A stretch of 64,000 nucleotides of DNA from Thermoplasmata archaeon (GTDB lineage Archaea > Thermoplasmatota > Thermoplasmata > Thermoplasmatales > Thermoplasmataceae), in NCBI GenBank assembly GCA_021818715.1, contig JAKATN010000005.1:1-64000 (forward strand), read 5' to 3'. How positions within the stretch are numbered: position 1 is the stretch's first letter; every line of letters begins with the position of its first letter. Both the position numbers and the translations under genes were made by a program. The notes beneath the pieces were generated by a model that saw only the letters and a list, made by a program, of their open reading frames with translations, ran no database searches and had not been told where the DNA came from. Below, in pieces: positions 42,510 to 51,771 of this stretch.

Positions 42510-45365
42510 TCAGATCACCACACTGATGTTACCCGTTACATAAGATATGCTTATATTACTTGCTTGATAGGGGCTGACAGACTGGCTAAACTTCACCAAT
42601 ACCGAAAGGGTCACGCTCGAAGAGATCTGGAGCGGACTGGACAGGTTTATGAGAGTTCCAGAATAACCTTTGAAATTTGCCTGCGAATAGCTGGAATACT
42701 GCAGGGGATTTCCGTTTAACTCAAGATAGAAATTGGTAATCGTGGCATTGAACGTCAGGTTGTACATGAAGCCTGAATTAAGATTAACCGTATATGAATA
42801 ATTTACGTACTGGTTGCCGCTCGTATCCGATTCGGCAATAAGGGGGAAAAGAGTGGAGCTGTTGGTTATGTTGATGTATGCAGTCTTTGAGGGGTTTGTG
42901 CTGACAACAGAGAAGGCTGAGCTCTTAACAGGAAGCGGTTTACCGCCGAAATATACCCATGCCTCAAGGGCATATGATCCCGTGATCGCGTCAGCGCTTC
43001 CTGAGTAGGGACCCGGAGTGAGGTTCGGAGCGGAAAGGACAGAGCCATTGGGGAAGGTGAGGTTGTATCCCCAGAGTACTGATGAAGCTCCAATTACATA
43101 GATCAGCCTGGGTTCTATACTTATGTAGGTTGAGTTTGCTTTGCCTTCTACATTAAAACTGAAGCTCCTGGAGACATATCCCGGATTACTGTAGCTGAAA
43201 TTATACAGCCCGCTTGGAAGATAATAGCTGAAATTTGTCTCGTTGGAAGCATACGAAATGTTGAAAGCTATTTGAACGGCAGAATTCGTCAGGTTGAGAT
43301 ATATATCCGGAACTTTGGAATGTGTAGCCGAATTGTACAGTGCTATTAGTACGTTATAAACCTGCCTCTCGTAAACTACCACAGTAAGGCTGGAATTTGC
43401 CGTCACTGACATGTTTGCCATTCCGGCACTGTAGAATCTCTGGCTCTCAACGAGTATTGTGAACTTGCCTGAAAATCCCAGATGCAGGGAGTAGGAACCG
43501 GTCTGGTTGGTCAGAATTGGACTGAAAAAGTACAACCCGTCAGTTGCCAGGTACAGGCCAATGGACTGGTTCTTTAGCGGCAGCCCTTTATAAAGGAAAT
43601 TCAACTGCAGGGTGACGGCTGAATAGTTATAGGTAAGGCTGTCGGAAGTCAGATTCTTTTCAAGTTCTGTCTGCGTGAGCCCCTGTATTCCTTCAGTGTC
43701 CCGATTTCCCGGAATCTTCACGAAACCAGCAGAAGGTATGAGTACGGGGGTTATGTAAAATATCATGGGATTTCCAGATGATATAGCGGTGCCCGATACC
43801 GGTATGTAAAGATTCTGATACCCCGGCCCAGATACCACGAATGTGTAATTCCCAATTATTAGGTAGATGGAAAATGAACCCGCCTGTGAATAGAAGGTTG
43901 ATGAAACAACCTCAGATCCGTTCAACGATCCGCGAAAATTAATGGTCGAATTCTGCACATCCCTGTGGAGTATGGAATTCTGGATCGAACCGGTAACAGT
44001 GTAAATAGTCCCAGGTCGCGGGATCAGGGTCATATTGTAGAATGTGAGACTTTTCGATACCGCTATGGCCGGCGTCTTGAATGGGTATGTCAGATATGTG
44101 GTGACAAGGAACTGGTAAGTTCCCCGGTATACGAGGCCAAGGCTGTACCAGCCAGTGGAATTGGTCCTTACTGTTACATTGAAGAACGATCCATTGATTG
44201 AGGTGTAGAAGGTAATGTTTACGCCCCCCAGAAATATGATCCTCCCTCCTGGGGCAGAGACCCCGACCTTTCCCGTCAGGACGTAGTTTCCGCTTGAGCT
44301 CTGGACAATGGTTGAGGAGTTGTTTCCAAGGTAATTATACAGCGTGGTTCCGTTGATCGTGCTGTTGCCGCTGATATTGTAACCATTGACACCGAAGGGA
44401 TTGGCCATGTGCAGGGTAACGTTGAAGTCGGTGATGTTTCCCTTTATGTTGAGAAAAGTTGAATTCGTAGCATAACCCGCATGGCTGAAGGCAATGGAGT
44501 TTACGCCGAGCGAAACGCTCAGGCTGTAATAGCCGTTTCCGGATGAATAACTGGACTTGAAATTAGAATTATCAGATACCAGGGCTCCCCCAATCGGGTT
44601 GCCGGAGGTATTATGAATGTACCCGGAAACGATATAGCCATTCACGAGGGGAGAAATGATCAGTACAAGGCCAGTGATGGATTTCCCAGAAACGTTTAGA
44701 TCATGGGGAGAAGGGACTGTATTATAGTTCGGGTAATACACTGAAATGGCGTAGGTATCGTTGTAAAGGCTGGCTGAAAAGTCGCCATTTGAAGAGGAGA
44801 CGGCCTGGCTCGCGTAGAAGAAGCCATTGAAAGAAATGCGAGCAGAAGGAACAGCACTTCCATTGCTGGAAACCAAGGTGCCCGAGATCTGGTAGCTTAT
44901 GTCCCTGCTAAAGGAGAGATTTACCCATATCGCGGGCGGAACGAGATTGAGGGGGCGATATATGGCTTTATAATAAGGTATCTTGAATCCGAACGTGCCA
45001 CTACCCGCATATAGCGCGTCAAATGAAAAAAAACCGTCTGGCCCGGTGGTAGTTTCTGCAGTTGCCGGGAAAATCGTGATCGCAATCTTCTGGTTTGCCA
45101 ATGGCTGGCCAGTGGCAGCAGCCGTTGCATAACCCTCGATCGTGACATTCGCCTGTACTGTGGGGGTGAAACCGGTAATATTGGTATTGTTTATGCCAAA
45201 CTTACCAAGCGGGGGGATCTGAGGGGTACTCCCCCCAAAGAATTTCTGGTTGGTAACCTGAACAGTTTCATTCGGGTTATATGGATAAACCACAGTGAAC
45301 TGAGTGAGAAGCACCGTAAGGAGCACAGCTGCAATGACCACTGCGGCTATGGGCTTTTTATCCAT
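42510..45365 (-). CDS. Giant secreted protein with carboxypeptidase-regulatory-like repeats
   Basis: 951-aa exported protein, first gene of the MoxR-DUF58 operon. The N-terminus MDKKPIAAVVIAAVLLTVLL is an uncleaved anchor or signal. The body is a series of beta-sandwich units of the carboxypeptidase-regulatory type (VTIEGYATAAATGQPLANQK, YQISGTLVSSNGSAVPSARI, YIVSGYIHNTSGNPIGGALV, GFFSFDALYAGSGTFGFKIP). Later come looser units (YTVTGSIQNSILHRDVQNST). Asn/Ser/Thr-rich with many sequons. There is no C-terminal membrane helix (ends NISVVI), so anchoring would be N-terminal. Its linkage to MoxR is unusual and suggests the ATPase helps assemble this surface component (inference). Confidence 0.78.
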   Translation of the reverse strand: MDKKPIAAVVIAAVLLTVLLTQFTVVYPYNPNETVQVTNQKFFGGSTPQIPPLGKFGINNTNITGFTPTVQANVTIEGYATAAATGQPLANQKIAITIFPATAETTTGPDGFFSFDALYAGSGTFGFKIPYYKAIYRPLNLVPPAIWVNLSFSRDISYQISGTLVSSNGSAVPSARISFNGFFYASQAVSSSNGDFSASLYNDTYAISVYYPNYNTVPSPHDLNVSGKSITGLVLIISPLVNGYIVSGYIHNTSGNPIGGALVSDNSNFKSSYSSGNGYYSLSVSLGVNSIAFSHAGYATNSTFLNIKGNITDFNVTLHMANPFGVNGYNISGNSTINGTTLYNYLGNNSSTIVQSSSGNYVLTGKVGVSAPGGRIIFLGGVNITFYTSINGSFFNVTVRTNSTGWYSLGLVYRGTYQFLVTTYLTYPFKTPAIAVSKSLTFYNMTLIPRPGTIYTVTGSIQNSILHRDVQNSTINFRGSLNGSEVVSSTFYSQAGSFSIYLIIGNYTFVVSGPGYQNLYIPVSGTAISSGNPMIFYITPVLIPSAGFVKIPGNRDTEGIQGLTQTELEKNLTSDSLTYNYSAVTLQLNFLYKGLPLKNQSIGLYLATDGLYFFSPILTNQTGSYSLHLGFSGKFTILVESQRFYSAGMANMSVTANSSLTVVVYERQVYNVLIALYNSATHSKVPDIYLNLTNSAVQIAFNISYASNETNFSYYLPSGLYNFSYSNPGYVSRSFSFNVEGKANSTYISIEPRLIYVIGASSVLWGYNLTFPNGSVLSAPNLTPGPYSGSADAITGSYALEAWVYFGGKPLPVKSSAFSVVSTNPSKTAYINITNSSTLFPLIAESDTSGNQYVNYSYTVNLNSGFMYNLTFNATITNFYLELNGNPLQYSSYSQANFKGYSGTLINLSSPLQISSSVTLSVLVKFSQSVSPYQASNISISYVTGNISVVI

Positions 45366-45534
45366 TGCGTTAAAAGGAGATAGGCTTATTTAATTGTTGA
45401 GGTGCATTCCCCCGAATCATTCTGCAGAAATGAAAATGGGGCACCCCAAAATGCTGGGAATATACCTTTATGTGATGATAACACCGCGCCCGTTCAAAAC
45501 TATATTACCCAGAGGAATACCATAGAAGAGAATG

Positions 45535-45545
45535 TTTAATAATTT
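45535..45545 (+). promoter_or_regulatory. TATA-like box of the MetE-like gene
   Basis: TTTAATAATTT is centred about 25 nt before the in-frame ATG 45564, which may be the leaderless start. ATG 45552 is the alternative. Confidence 0.42.
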
Positions 45546-45551
45546 GCGTTG

Positions 45552-46721
45552 ATGAAAGAATTAATGACAGTAATAGCAACGATGACGGGCAGCTATTTTC
45601 GTGACGATTCTATAAAGGCTCTGATCTCCAGTTCAAGGACTGGAGAGATCGATTATTCCCACAGCCGGGAGATTCTGGAAGCTGAGAGAAAGGCGATACG
45701 CGACCAGCTTCATCCGGGGGGATCCAGGGAAGGGCTTGGCTGGGTTAGCAACGGGGAACAACGCAAAAGCGGATACACTACGTATCTTCCCAACAGGTTC
45801 AACGGGTTTTCCAGGAAAGAAAGAGTCCTGCCGGAACTCTCGGCAGATTTTTTCAGGGAGATCACTGAGACCAACCCCGCAATAGCATCAACACTGGGTG
45901 AAGGTTCACCCCTCTCATCCGCAAAAATAATTGACAGACTCTCATATACTGGAGCGGATCTTGCACGTCGTGAGGCAAACGATGCGGCCCGGCTCGCCAG
46001 GGAAGAAAACGCCAAAAGGATTTTCATTCCTTCACCCTCGCCCGGCGTCATAACTATCTTCTACCCTCCGGGAAAGGTGTACAAAGACCACAGGGAATAC
46101 CTGTTCGATATTTCCAGGGAGATACGGAAGGAATATTCCGCCATACTATCAGTGGATGGCGTTGACCTCCAGATAGACGCCCCGGACCTTGCCATGGCAA
46201 AAAGCATTGGGGTGCAGTGGGGGGTAGACTTCTATGAAGCTCTGTCGGACCATGTCGATGCAATCAATGAATCCATTGCTGGCCTCCCAGCAGGGAGGAT
46301 CAGGGTCCATTATTGCTACGGCAACTATTCCTCTTCGCACCTGCTTGACCCTCCATACCGCAAGGTGCTTCCCGAGTTGGTCAGGCTCAAGGCTGGAACC
46401 ATTGTCGGTGAGATGTCCAACGGCAGGCACGAGGGAGACTCTCTCATCCTGAAGGAATACGCTGAGGAAAACGGGTGGCGAAAGGATCTCAGCTTTGCGG
46501 CAGGTGTGATAGACGTGAAGAGCCCATTTGTGGAGACGCCTGAAACTGTCGCCGTTAGGCTTGGAAGGATTGCAGGAATTGATTCAATAGGCCCGGAACG
46601 CACGATTGGCGGCACAGACTGTGGATTTGAGACGTTCATCGGTATGGGAAACGTTCCAAAGTCGATAGCACTGGAAAAACTGTCCTCACTCGCCAAGGGT
46701 GTTAAACTGATAAAGGACTGA
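45552..46721 (+). CDS. Cobalamin-independent methionine synthase-like protein (MetE catalytic family)
   Basis: 389-aa TIM-barrel methyltransferase related to the catalytic half of MetE. Zinc ligands can be placed: His and Cys in IRVHYCYGNYSS (HxC), Glu in TIVGEMSNGRHEGD, Cys in TIGGTDCGFETFIGMGN. Substrate-binding IDAPDLA follows the LQIDAPDLAM pattern (usually IDEPAL). The N-terminal MetE domain is absent, as in archaeal folate-independent methionine synthases, which take the methyl from a methylcobamide or other donor. The closely related epoxyalkane-CoM transferase family shares HxC and remains an alternative. ATG 45552 is used; ATG 45564 is also possible. Confidence 0.78.
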   Translation: MKELMTVIATMTGSYFRDDSIKALISSSRTGEIDYSHSREILEAERKAIRDQLHPGGSREGLGWVSNGEQRKSGYTTYLPNRFNGFSRKERVLPELSADFFREITETNPAIASTLGEGSPLSSAKIIDRLSYTGADLARREANDAARLAREENAKRIFIPSPSPGVITIFYPPGKVYKDHREYLFDISREIRKEYSAILSVDGVDLQIDAPDLAMAKSIGVQWGVDFYEALSDHVDAINESIAGLPAGRIRVHYCYGNYSSSHLLDPPYRKVLPELVRLKAGTIVGEMSNGRHEGDSLILKEYAEENGWRKDLSFAAGVIDVKSPFVETPETVAVRLGRIAGIDSIGPERTIGGTDCGFETFIGMGNVPKSIALEKLSSLAKGVKLIKD

Positions 46722-46723
46722 CG

Positions 46724-48289
46724 TCAATTCCTCACTTTCACGGCCACGCCCTTGGAAAGTGAAATCATTGCCTCCCTGGGCATCTTTGCTATACCGACGC
46801 CACGTACATCCCCGTCATGGCAGATCACGACTTCATCCTCCTGCCTGATCCGGGGGCTGGCTCCTGTAACGCCAACTGCGTAAACATTTGCTGTAGGCTT
46901 GAAATCGTCTATTTCAACTACGTTCCTGCCAGATTCAAGGAAGAACGGGGCTGCATTCCTGGTAATGGTGAGTTTTCCCCTTTCGGGGACAATCACAAAA
47001 TTTACCTTATTGTCGATGAGAACCTGATCGAGATTGAAATTCCTCACTACCCTGATGCTGCCGGAGACGTCAGGGAACCAACTTCCAAACTGCAGCCTGA
47101 GCTTGCTGACCACGTCCCATCTCCCTGCACGCTGAGGTTTCGTGCTTAGTCCTGAGACCACTGCCGACATCCTTTCCTTCAGCTTTGCAAGATCGTCATC
47201 CCGGTTATATTTTCCAAATATTATATCTGCAGGGTCAAGCACTTCTGATACAAATCCATATTCCTTCGGGAGAAACGCCACAATTCTTTCGTATTTCGAT
47301 CGGGACAGATAAGATCTAAGCATATCGTTTATCAGGGACATTTCCTCGCGGTTCCAGTCGCCTGTTACAGGGATATCGTAGAATGAAGGGGGGTACATCT
47401 CCTCCAGTTCCCTTGGGACGAGCCCAATAGGGGAAGTCAGTATCAGTTCATGAAGATATTTTCTGAATGGCTGGATTGCGTCCGCGATTCTCCTGTGGGA
47501 CTTGGAAGTTGAATATGGCTTCCTGGCCGAGCACGGAATGATCAGCAGTATCGGAAGGTGAGAAGGTGGTGCATACTCTCCCGAAATGTAAGACCTGTAG
47601 CGGCGAATATCAGGCCTGTTTAACGACTGATTGCCATATGCAAGTATTTTGCCGGAATATGAAGGATAAACGCCGTTCTCAGGCTCGTTCATTGTTCTGT
47701 CTGCCAGCCTGAGAAATTCGATCGCGGTGGCGGAGAGTTGATAATTTTCCACGAGATTTCTGAGGCTGAGGTTCTTTATAGATAGTGAAAGTGTCTTCAG
47801 AATCTCCTTCACAAATTTCCGGTTTTCTTTCTCGCTGTCCCCTTCCCCATTCAATGCGCCCATGGCACCATAAAAAATTCCAAGCGCGGACTCGGTCCTG
47901 AGCTGCAGGTCATCGAACACGGATATCCCAAGATACACAAGGACAGGCATAAGGTACGGATCGGAAATTCCTGGAAGATAAAGCAACCGGTGGTAACTAT
48001 TTGCTGCGTGGGCCTCTAAAAGGTATTTGTAGAATGACTTCGGATGTTTAATGAGAGAGGTCCCACGGGTCAGAACCATAAAATTATCTGTCTCGTCATA
48101 GCCTTTGGAAGAACCGTCAAACCCAGAGACAAATTTTCGTCCCAGTTGCAGGTGATCTCCGAGGATCACCATGCCGGTGTCCTCTTTTTTAATTTCGCCT
48201 CCTCTTGAATCCAGCAGGATAGGGTACTGATACTTTCCGTCCACAGTGCCGGTGCGTGCCAGCCCGAAGAATGCAGTGTCAAGTATCAT
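46724..48289 (-). CDS. arcS: Archaeosine synthase ArcS (tRNA modification)
   Basis: 521-aa tRNA-modifying enzyme that converts preQ0-15 in tRNA towards archaeosine, using an amine donor. The N-terminal part is a TGT-like barrel that lacks the usual catalytic motifs. The central signature is PILLIIPCSARKPYSTSKSH followed by HELILTSPIGLVPRELEEMY and PPSFYDIPVTGDWNREE, typical of the DUF5591 domain. The C-terminal 75 residues form a PUA domain (YAVGVTGASPRIRQEDEVVI). The start at ATG 48289 fits a TATA box 23 nt upstream and family N-termini (DxxxxGLARTG); a TTG at 48352 would add 21 residues. Confidence 0.87.
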   Translation of the reverse strand: MILDTAFFGLARTGTVDGKYQYPILLDSRGGEIKKEDTGMVILGDHLQLGRKFVSGFDGSSKGYDETDNFMVLTRGTSLIKHPKSFYKYLLEAHAANSYHRLLYLPGISDPYLMPVLVYLGISVFDDLQLRTESALGIFYGAMGALNGEGDSEKENRKFVKEILKTLSLSIKNLSLRNLVENYQLSATAIEFLRLADRTMNEPENGVYPSYSGKILAYGNQSLNRPDIRRYRSYISGEYAPPSHLPILLIIPCSARKPYSTSKSHRRIADAIQPFRKYLHELILTSPIGLVPRELEEMYPPSFYDIPVTGDWNREEMSLINDMLRSYLSRSKYERIVAFLPKEYGFVSEVLDPADIIFGKYNRDDDLAKLKERMSAVVSGLSTKPQRAGRWDVVSKLRLQFGSWFPDVSGSIRVVRNFNLDQVLIDNKVNFVIVPERGKLTITRNAAPFFLESGRNVVEIDDFKPTANVYAVGVTGASPRIRQEDEVVICHDGDVRGVGIAKMPREAMISLSKGVAVKVRN

Positions 48290-48307
48290 GGAACGGGATT
48301 GAAGCCC

Positions 48308-48316
48308 TTTAATTAA
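48308..48316 (-). promoter_or_regulatory. TATA box of arcS
   Basis: Minus-strand TTAATTAAA is centred 23 nt before ATG 48289, consistent with a leaderless start and against the longer TTG 48352 reading. Confidence 0.48.
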
Positions 48317-48461
48317 TGGTAATGGGTTGGGAAGCGTAAAGAGTTCAGGCAATCCTTATACGGGTTAAGAAAATCTGGACTGAAATTCCGGACCAAAGCA
48401 GATTTCTGCATCGCAGGTGTCCGGTTGGACACTGAACATTTAATAAAGTTATCTTCATTGA

Positions 48462-49076
48462 GTGGGGAATAGTGGTGATTCATTGCTGAACAAAGAGCCG
48501 GGAAATCTACCGGACAAGTATGTTTTGCCGGGCGACGAGATAGGAATTTCTGAGGAATATCTTCCAGGACGCAACGTTATTGACCTGGATGGAAAGTTAT
48601 TCTCTCTTGCATATGGAAAGGTACAAAAGGACGACGTAAGGCTGGTCATGTCCGTAAGGACAGGCAAGGAGAAAATGAGGCCAAGAATGGGAGAACTCGT
48701 TTTTGGGCAGGTTGTCAAGGACGACAGGGGCTCTCAGACCGTCAGGGTGGGGGCATACGCCGACAGGGAAGGGCATCTGCACGAAATTGACTTTACAGGC
48801 ATTATCAGACAGCCAAGAGGTCACGGGGAAGAACGCATGCCGCCAATCAAAGTTGGTGATTACGTCCGGGCAAAGATTATCAGGGAAGGGGATTTCCCTG
48901 AGCTGGGTGTACTCGCGCCTAACCTTGGTGTTATTATGGCCCTGTGTTCCAATTGCAGGACGCTTCTCGTGAAAAGCTCGTCTGGCCTGAAGTGCCCGAA
49001 TTGCGATAACATGGAGCAGAGGAAGACTGCAAAGGATTACGGAATAGTGCTTCTCCCTAATGAGAAGGGTGAATGA
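48462..49076 (+). CDS. csl4: Exosome RNA-binding subunit Csl4
   Basis: 204-aa cap subunit of the archaeal RNA exosome. The N-terminal beta domain (YVLPGDEIGISEEYLPGRNV) is followed by an S1 RNA-binding fold (PRMGELVFGQVVKDDRGSQT). The C-terminal zinc ribbon has CSNC and CPNC (MALCSNCRTLL, LKCPNCDNME). GTG 48462 is kept; TTG 48483 directly after GGTGAT is the alternative and would remove seven residues. A TATA-like ATTTAATAAA lies at 48438-48447. The next two genes follow within 10 nt. Confidence 0.93.
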   Translation: MGNSGDSLLNKEPGNLPDKYVLPGDEIGISEEYLPGRNVIDLDGKLFSLAYGKVQKDDVRLVMSVRTGKEKMRPRMGELVFGQVVKDDRGSQTVRVGAYADREGHLHEIDFTGIIRQPRGHGEERMPPIKVGDYVRAKIIREGDFPELGVLAPNLGVIMALCSNCRTLLVKSSSGLKCPNCDNMEQRKTAKDYGIVLLPNEKGE

Positions 49077-49077
49077 A

Positions 49078-49230
49078 ATGGAAGCTGGAAAACCTGCAGA
49101 TTTTGAACGGATGAACAGGGAAATCACGCATATGCGTAAGGAGATAGATGACATGAAGGAAGTCATCAAGGGCCTGATACGAATTATAATGAGCAGGGAA
49201 GGAGATACGGAAGAAGAGGATTACAACTGA
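49078..49230 (+). CDS. Small coiled-coil protein between csl4 and Lsm
   Basis: 50-aa ORF starting 1 nt after the csl4 stop, with a ribosome site GGGTGA 6-8 nt upstream. The middle (RMNREITHMRKEIDDMKEVI) has a heptad-like pattern of M/I/L residues and is strongly charged, so a short coiled coil is likely. The tail is acidic (EGDTEEEDYN). It ends 9 nt before the Lsm ATG. Tight packing on both sides and the regular coding pattern argue that it is real. Function unknown; by context it may accompany RNA-processing factors. Confidence 0.7.
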   Translation: MEAGKPADFERMNREITHMRKEIDDMKEVIKGLIRIIMSREGDTEEEDYN

Positions 49231-49239
49231 GGTACACCA

Positions 49240-49452
49240 ATGCTGCCTAACAAAATGCTTGAGGAGAGCCTGAACAAGAAGGTATCGATACTGTTGAAGG
49301 ACAACACAGTGCTGGAAGGTACACTGGCCGGATTTGACGATTACATGAACATGGTTGTCGAAGAGGTTGAGGAAACTGGAGAAAACACCTCAAGGAAGGT
49401 CGGCACAATAGTGATCAGGGGCAGTAACGTAGTAAGAATTTCACAGAAATAA
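49240..49452 (+). CDS. Archaeal Sm-like protein (Lsm)
   Basis: 70-aa Sm-fold RNA-binding protein that forms a heptameric ring. The Sm1 motif is VSILLKDNTVLEGTLAGFDD then YMNMVVEE. The Sm2 motif is KVGTIVIRGSNVVRIS, with the conserved RG. A GAGGTAC ribosome site is 6 nt upstream of the ATG. It is last in the csl4 operon, which links RNA degradation and RNA chaperone functions. Confidence 0.96.
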   Translation: MLPNKMLEESLNKKVSILLKDNTVLEGTLAGFDDYMNMVVEEVEETGENTSRKVGTIVIRGSNVVRISQK

Positions 49453-49472
49453 TGCGGAAATAGCTGAAATCC

Positions 49473-50528
49473 CTATTCCATCTGATCCAATTTTTCGATG
49501 AGTACAGGTTCAATCTTACTGTATGAGGCTAAGAGCTGATTCCTTGTATTGGAAATGGAATAATACGATGCAAATTGGATCAGTTCATCCCGATTCCTTT
49601 TGTGGTTTAATGCATCTAAAACTTTGTCGGCGATGTTGTCCTCCTCAGTAAAGTAGAATGATTTATCTTTCAGGAATTCCCTGAACACTGGGATGTCATT
49701 CACCAGTGTGTTTGTGCCGCAAGCCATCGCCTCGACGGGCGGCATCCCTATCCCCTCATCAACCGTATGGTAAACAAATAGGTCGGCTGCGGAGAGATAT
49801 GCCCGCATTCCTTCAAATTCAAGATAGCCGAGTATGTGTATGTTCTTGAACCTGTCCGAGTATTCCTTTGCGTAGGAGTACTGCCTTGGCCAGACGTCTG
49901 TTCTCCCGATTATGTAAATATCCATATCGCTCCTGCCGGAAAGTTCCGGGAGCAGCTTATCCAGTCTTTTTCTTGGGTTATAATCCGTGACCAGGATCAG
50001 ATGTATCTTACCGTCATCGGGAAACGGGTTGCCAGATATGCGATGGTAGAGCGTAGTATCTACGTTAAAATACACTACGTCGATGCGATCCGGATCAACA
50101 CCGAACATCCTGATTATGTCATCCTTCACATGGTGGGAGACTGCAATAATCCTTTTTTTTTCGAGTGACCGCCTTATGATGTATTCAGCGTACTTCCTGT
50201 CCAGAGGCAGGCTGGGGTAGATATCCTGCAGCTTGTAACGGATGAGATCATGGATCGTCACCACGTTTGTTCTTCGCGCTACGACGTGCGGGGATGTGGA
50301 ATGCACTATAACTCCGTGTGGTCGGGTAAGCATAGAACCAATTTCCTGGGAGATCCATCCTCCAATGGGCTTGCCAAAAATGACGGGCTGTACATATCTA
50401 ATCGGAAATTCCTCCACATTCAGACCTGTTCCCTGAAGCACGTTTATCAGGCTCTTTGAATACCTGTATACTCCGGTTTTCTGCTTGGGAGATTCGTAAA
50501 GTATGGAGACTGTTTGCGAATTTTTCAA
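49473..50528 (-). CDS. Glycosyltransferase, family 1/GT4
   Basis: 351-aa GT-B glycosyltransferase without membrane segments. The N-terminal half shows SILYESPKQKTGVYRYSKSL and VVTIHDLIRYKLQDIYPSLP. The C-terminal donor domain has ILVTDYNPRKRLDKLLPELS, HILGYLEFEGMRAYLSAADL and the E-x7-E motif in DEGIGMPPVEAMACGTNTLV. It uses a nucleotide-sugar; the acceptor is unknown. The start is TTG at 50528 with A/T-rich sequence upstream. It is convergent with the Lsm gene (20 nt between stops). Confidence 0.88.
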   Translation of the reverse strand: MKNSQTVSILYESPKQKTGVYRYSKSLINVLQGTGLNVEEFPIRYVQPVIFGKPIGGWISQEIGSMLTRPHGVIVHSTSPHVVARRTNVVTIHDLIRYKLQDIYPSLPLDRKYAEYIIRRSLEKKRIIAVSHHVKDDIIRMFGVDPDRIDVVYFNVDTTLYHRISGNPFPDDGKIHLILVTDYNPRKRLDKLLPELSGRSDMDIYIIGRTDVWPRQYSYAKEYSDRFKNIHILGYLEFEGMRAYLSAADLFVYHTVDEGIGMPPVEAMACGTNTLVNDIPVFREFLKDKSFYFTEEDNIADKVLDALNHKRNRDELIQFASYYSISNTRNQLLASYSKIEPVLIEKLDQME

Positions 50529-50598
50529 TGTTTCAAGATGAACAACAGCTTTTTAACCTGTTCTGTTTATAATTTAGTTCAGGTGTATTTGATAGCTT

Positions 50599-51651
50599 TC
50601 AGGTGGGGGTTTCACCGTGCAGACTATGACCTTGCGATTCGACAAAATCCCTTAAACCCGTCTGGTATGCGCAAAATGAACATCTTCCATCAGGATCCAA
50701 ATTGATTTCAAGCGTATGCATCATGTCTCTCATTACAATTGCTCTGCCGCACGACGGACAGTAAGTGTTCTGTTTCTCCGAACCGGGAACGTTTCCAATG
50801 TAAACATACCTGAAACCCTTTCTTCTTGCAGCATCATAATGATCATTTAGTGTAGATAAAGGGGTGCTTTGGAAATTCATCATCTTGTAATCCGGATGGA
50901 ATCTCAGGAATGATATCGGGATGTCCCTGTCAGCGATAGCCATAATTCTTTCAAGCATATTATCCAGTGCGGTGAGCGAATCTCCCCCATTTGGAACTAC
51001 CAGATCGGTGATCTCCGTATGCACTCCGTGTTTAATGAACAACTCAAGGGTATCAAAAACATCCTCCGCGTGAGGAACGGACATGTATTGCCTGTAAAAC
51101 TGTTCAGAGGCGTTTCCCTTGAAGTCTACGGTCGCATAGTCCAGGAAATCCGAGATGTACCTCACCGCTTCAGGCGTCTCATAACCGTTTGTGACAAAGA
51201 TATTGAACAGTCCATGGTCGTGTGCGATCTTTCCCACCACTGCAGCAAACTCCGAAAAAATTGTGGGTTCATTGTAGGTATAGGCAATGCCGCTGCAGCC
51301 ATAATCAACAGCCTCTTCGACAATTTCTGCCGGAGAAATCTCGTAGCCTTCCGGCGACCTCCTCTGGCTTATGTCATAGTTCTGGCAGAATTTACAGGCA
51401 AAATCGCATCCAGATGTGCCTATTGAATAAATGAGAGAATTCGGGTGAGCATGGATGATGGGCTTCTTTTCAATGGGGTCAAGCTGCTTCGCAACTATCC
51501 TTCCAAAGTTGGCAAGATAAAGCTTTCCGTCTATGTTAGTCCGGACACCACAGAAACCTGTCTGCCCGTTGGCAAGAAGACAGTAGCGTCTGCATGCCGT
51601 GCACCGGACTTTAAGTTCTGGCATTGGCGAATACAGGGTGGCCTCTTGCAT
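50599..51651 (-). CDS. AmmeMemoRadiSam system radical SAM enzyme
   Basis: 350-aa radical SAM protein of the triad that also includes Memo and AMMECR1. The N-terminal metal-like motif is CTACRRYCLLANGQTGFCG (four Cys, near residue 17). The radical SAM motif is GCDFACKFCQNYDIS (CxxxCxxC near residue 82), then GIAYTYNEPTIFSEF. The C-terminus has another Cys motif (CPSCGRAI and CSFCAYQTG). It resembles the pyruvate-formate-lyase activase family. It lies 120 nt downstream of the Memo gene on the same strand. Reaction not established. Confidence 0.9.
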   Translation of the reverse strand: MQEATLYSPMPELKVRCTACRRYCLLANGQTGFCGVRTNIDGKLYLANFGRIVAKQLDPIEKKPIIHAHPNSLIYSIGTSGCDFACKFCQNYDISQRRSPEGYEISPAEIVEEAVDYGCSGIAYTYNEPTIFSEFAAVVGKIAHDHGLFNIFVTNGYETPEAVRYISDFLDYATVDFKGNASEQFYRQYMSVPHAEDVFDTLELFIKHGVHTEITDLVVPNGGDSLTALDNMLERIMAIADRDIPISFLRFHPDYKMMNFQSTPLSTLNDHYDAARRKGFRYVYIGNVPGSEKQNTYCPSCGRAIVMRDMMHTLEINLDPDGRCSFCAYQTGLRDFVESQGHSLHGETPT

Positions 51652-51771
51652 AAGATATTATCAAAACCGCTGATAATAACCTGTGCAAAAATTTCAAGAT
51701 CAATACCTCCGGTCAAGAAAAAGCCTGCACTTTATCTCCGGGGCTGCGCGTATTTGTGAGATCTAGATGGA

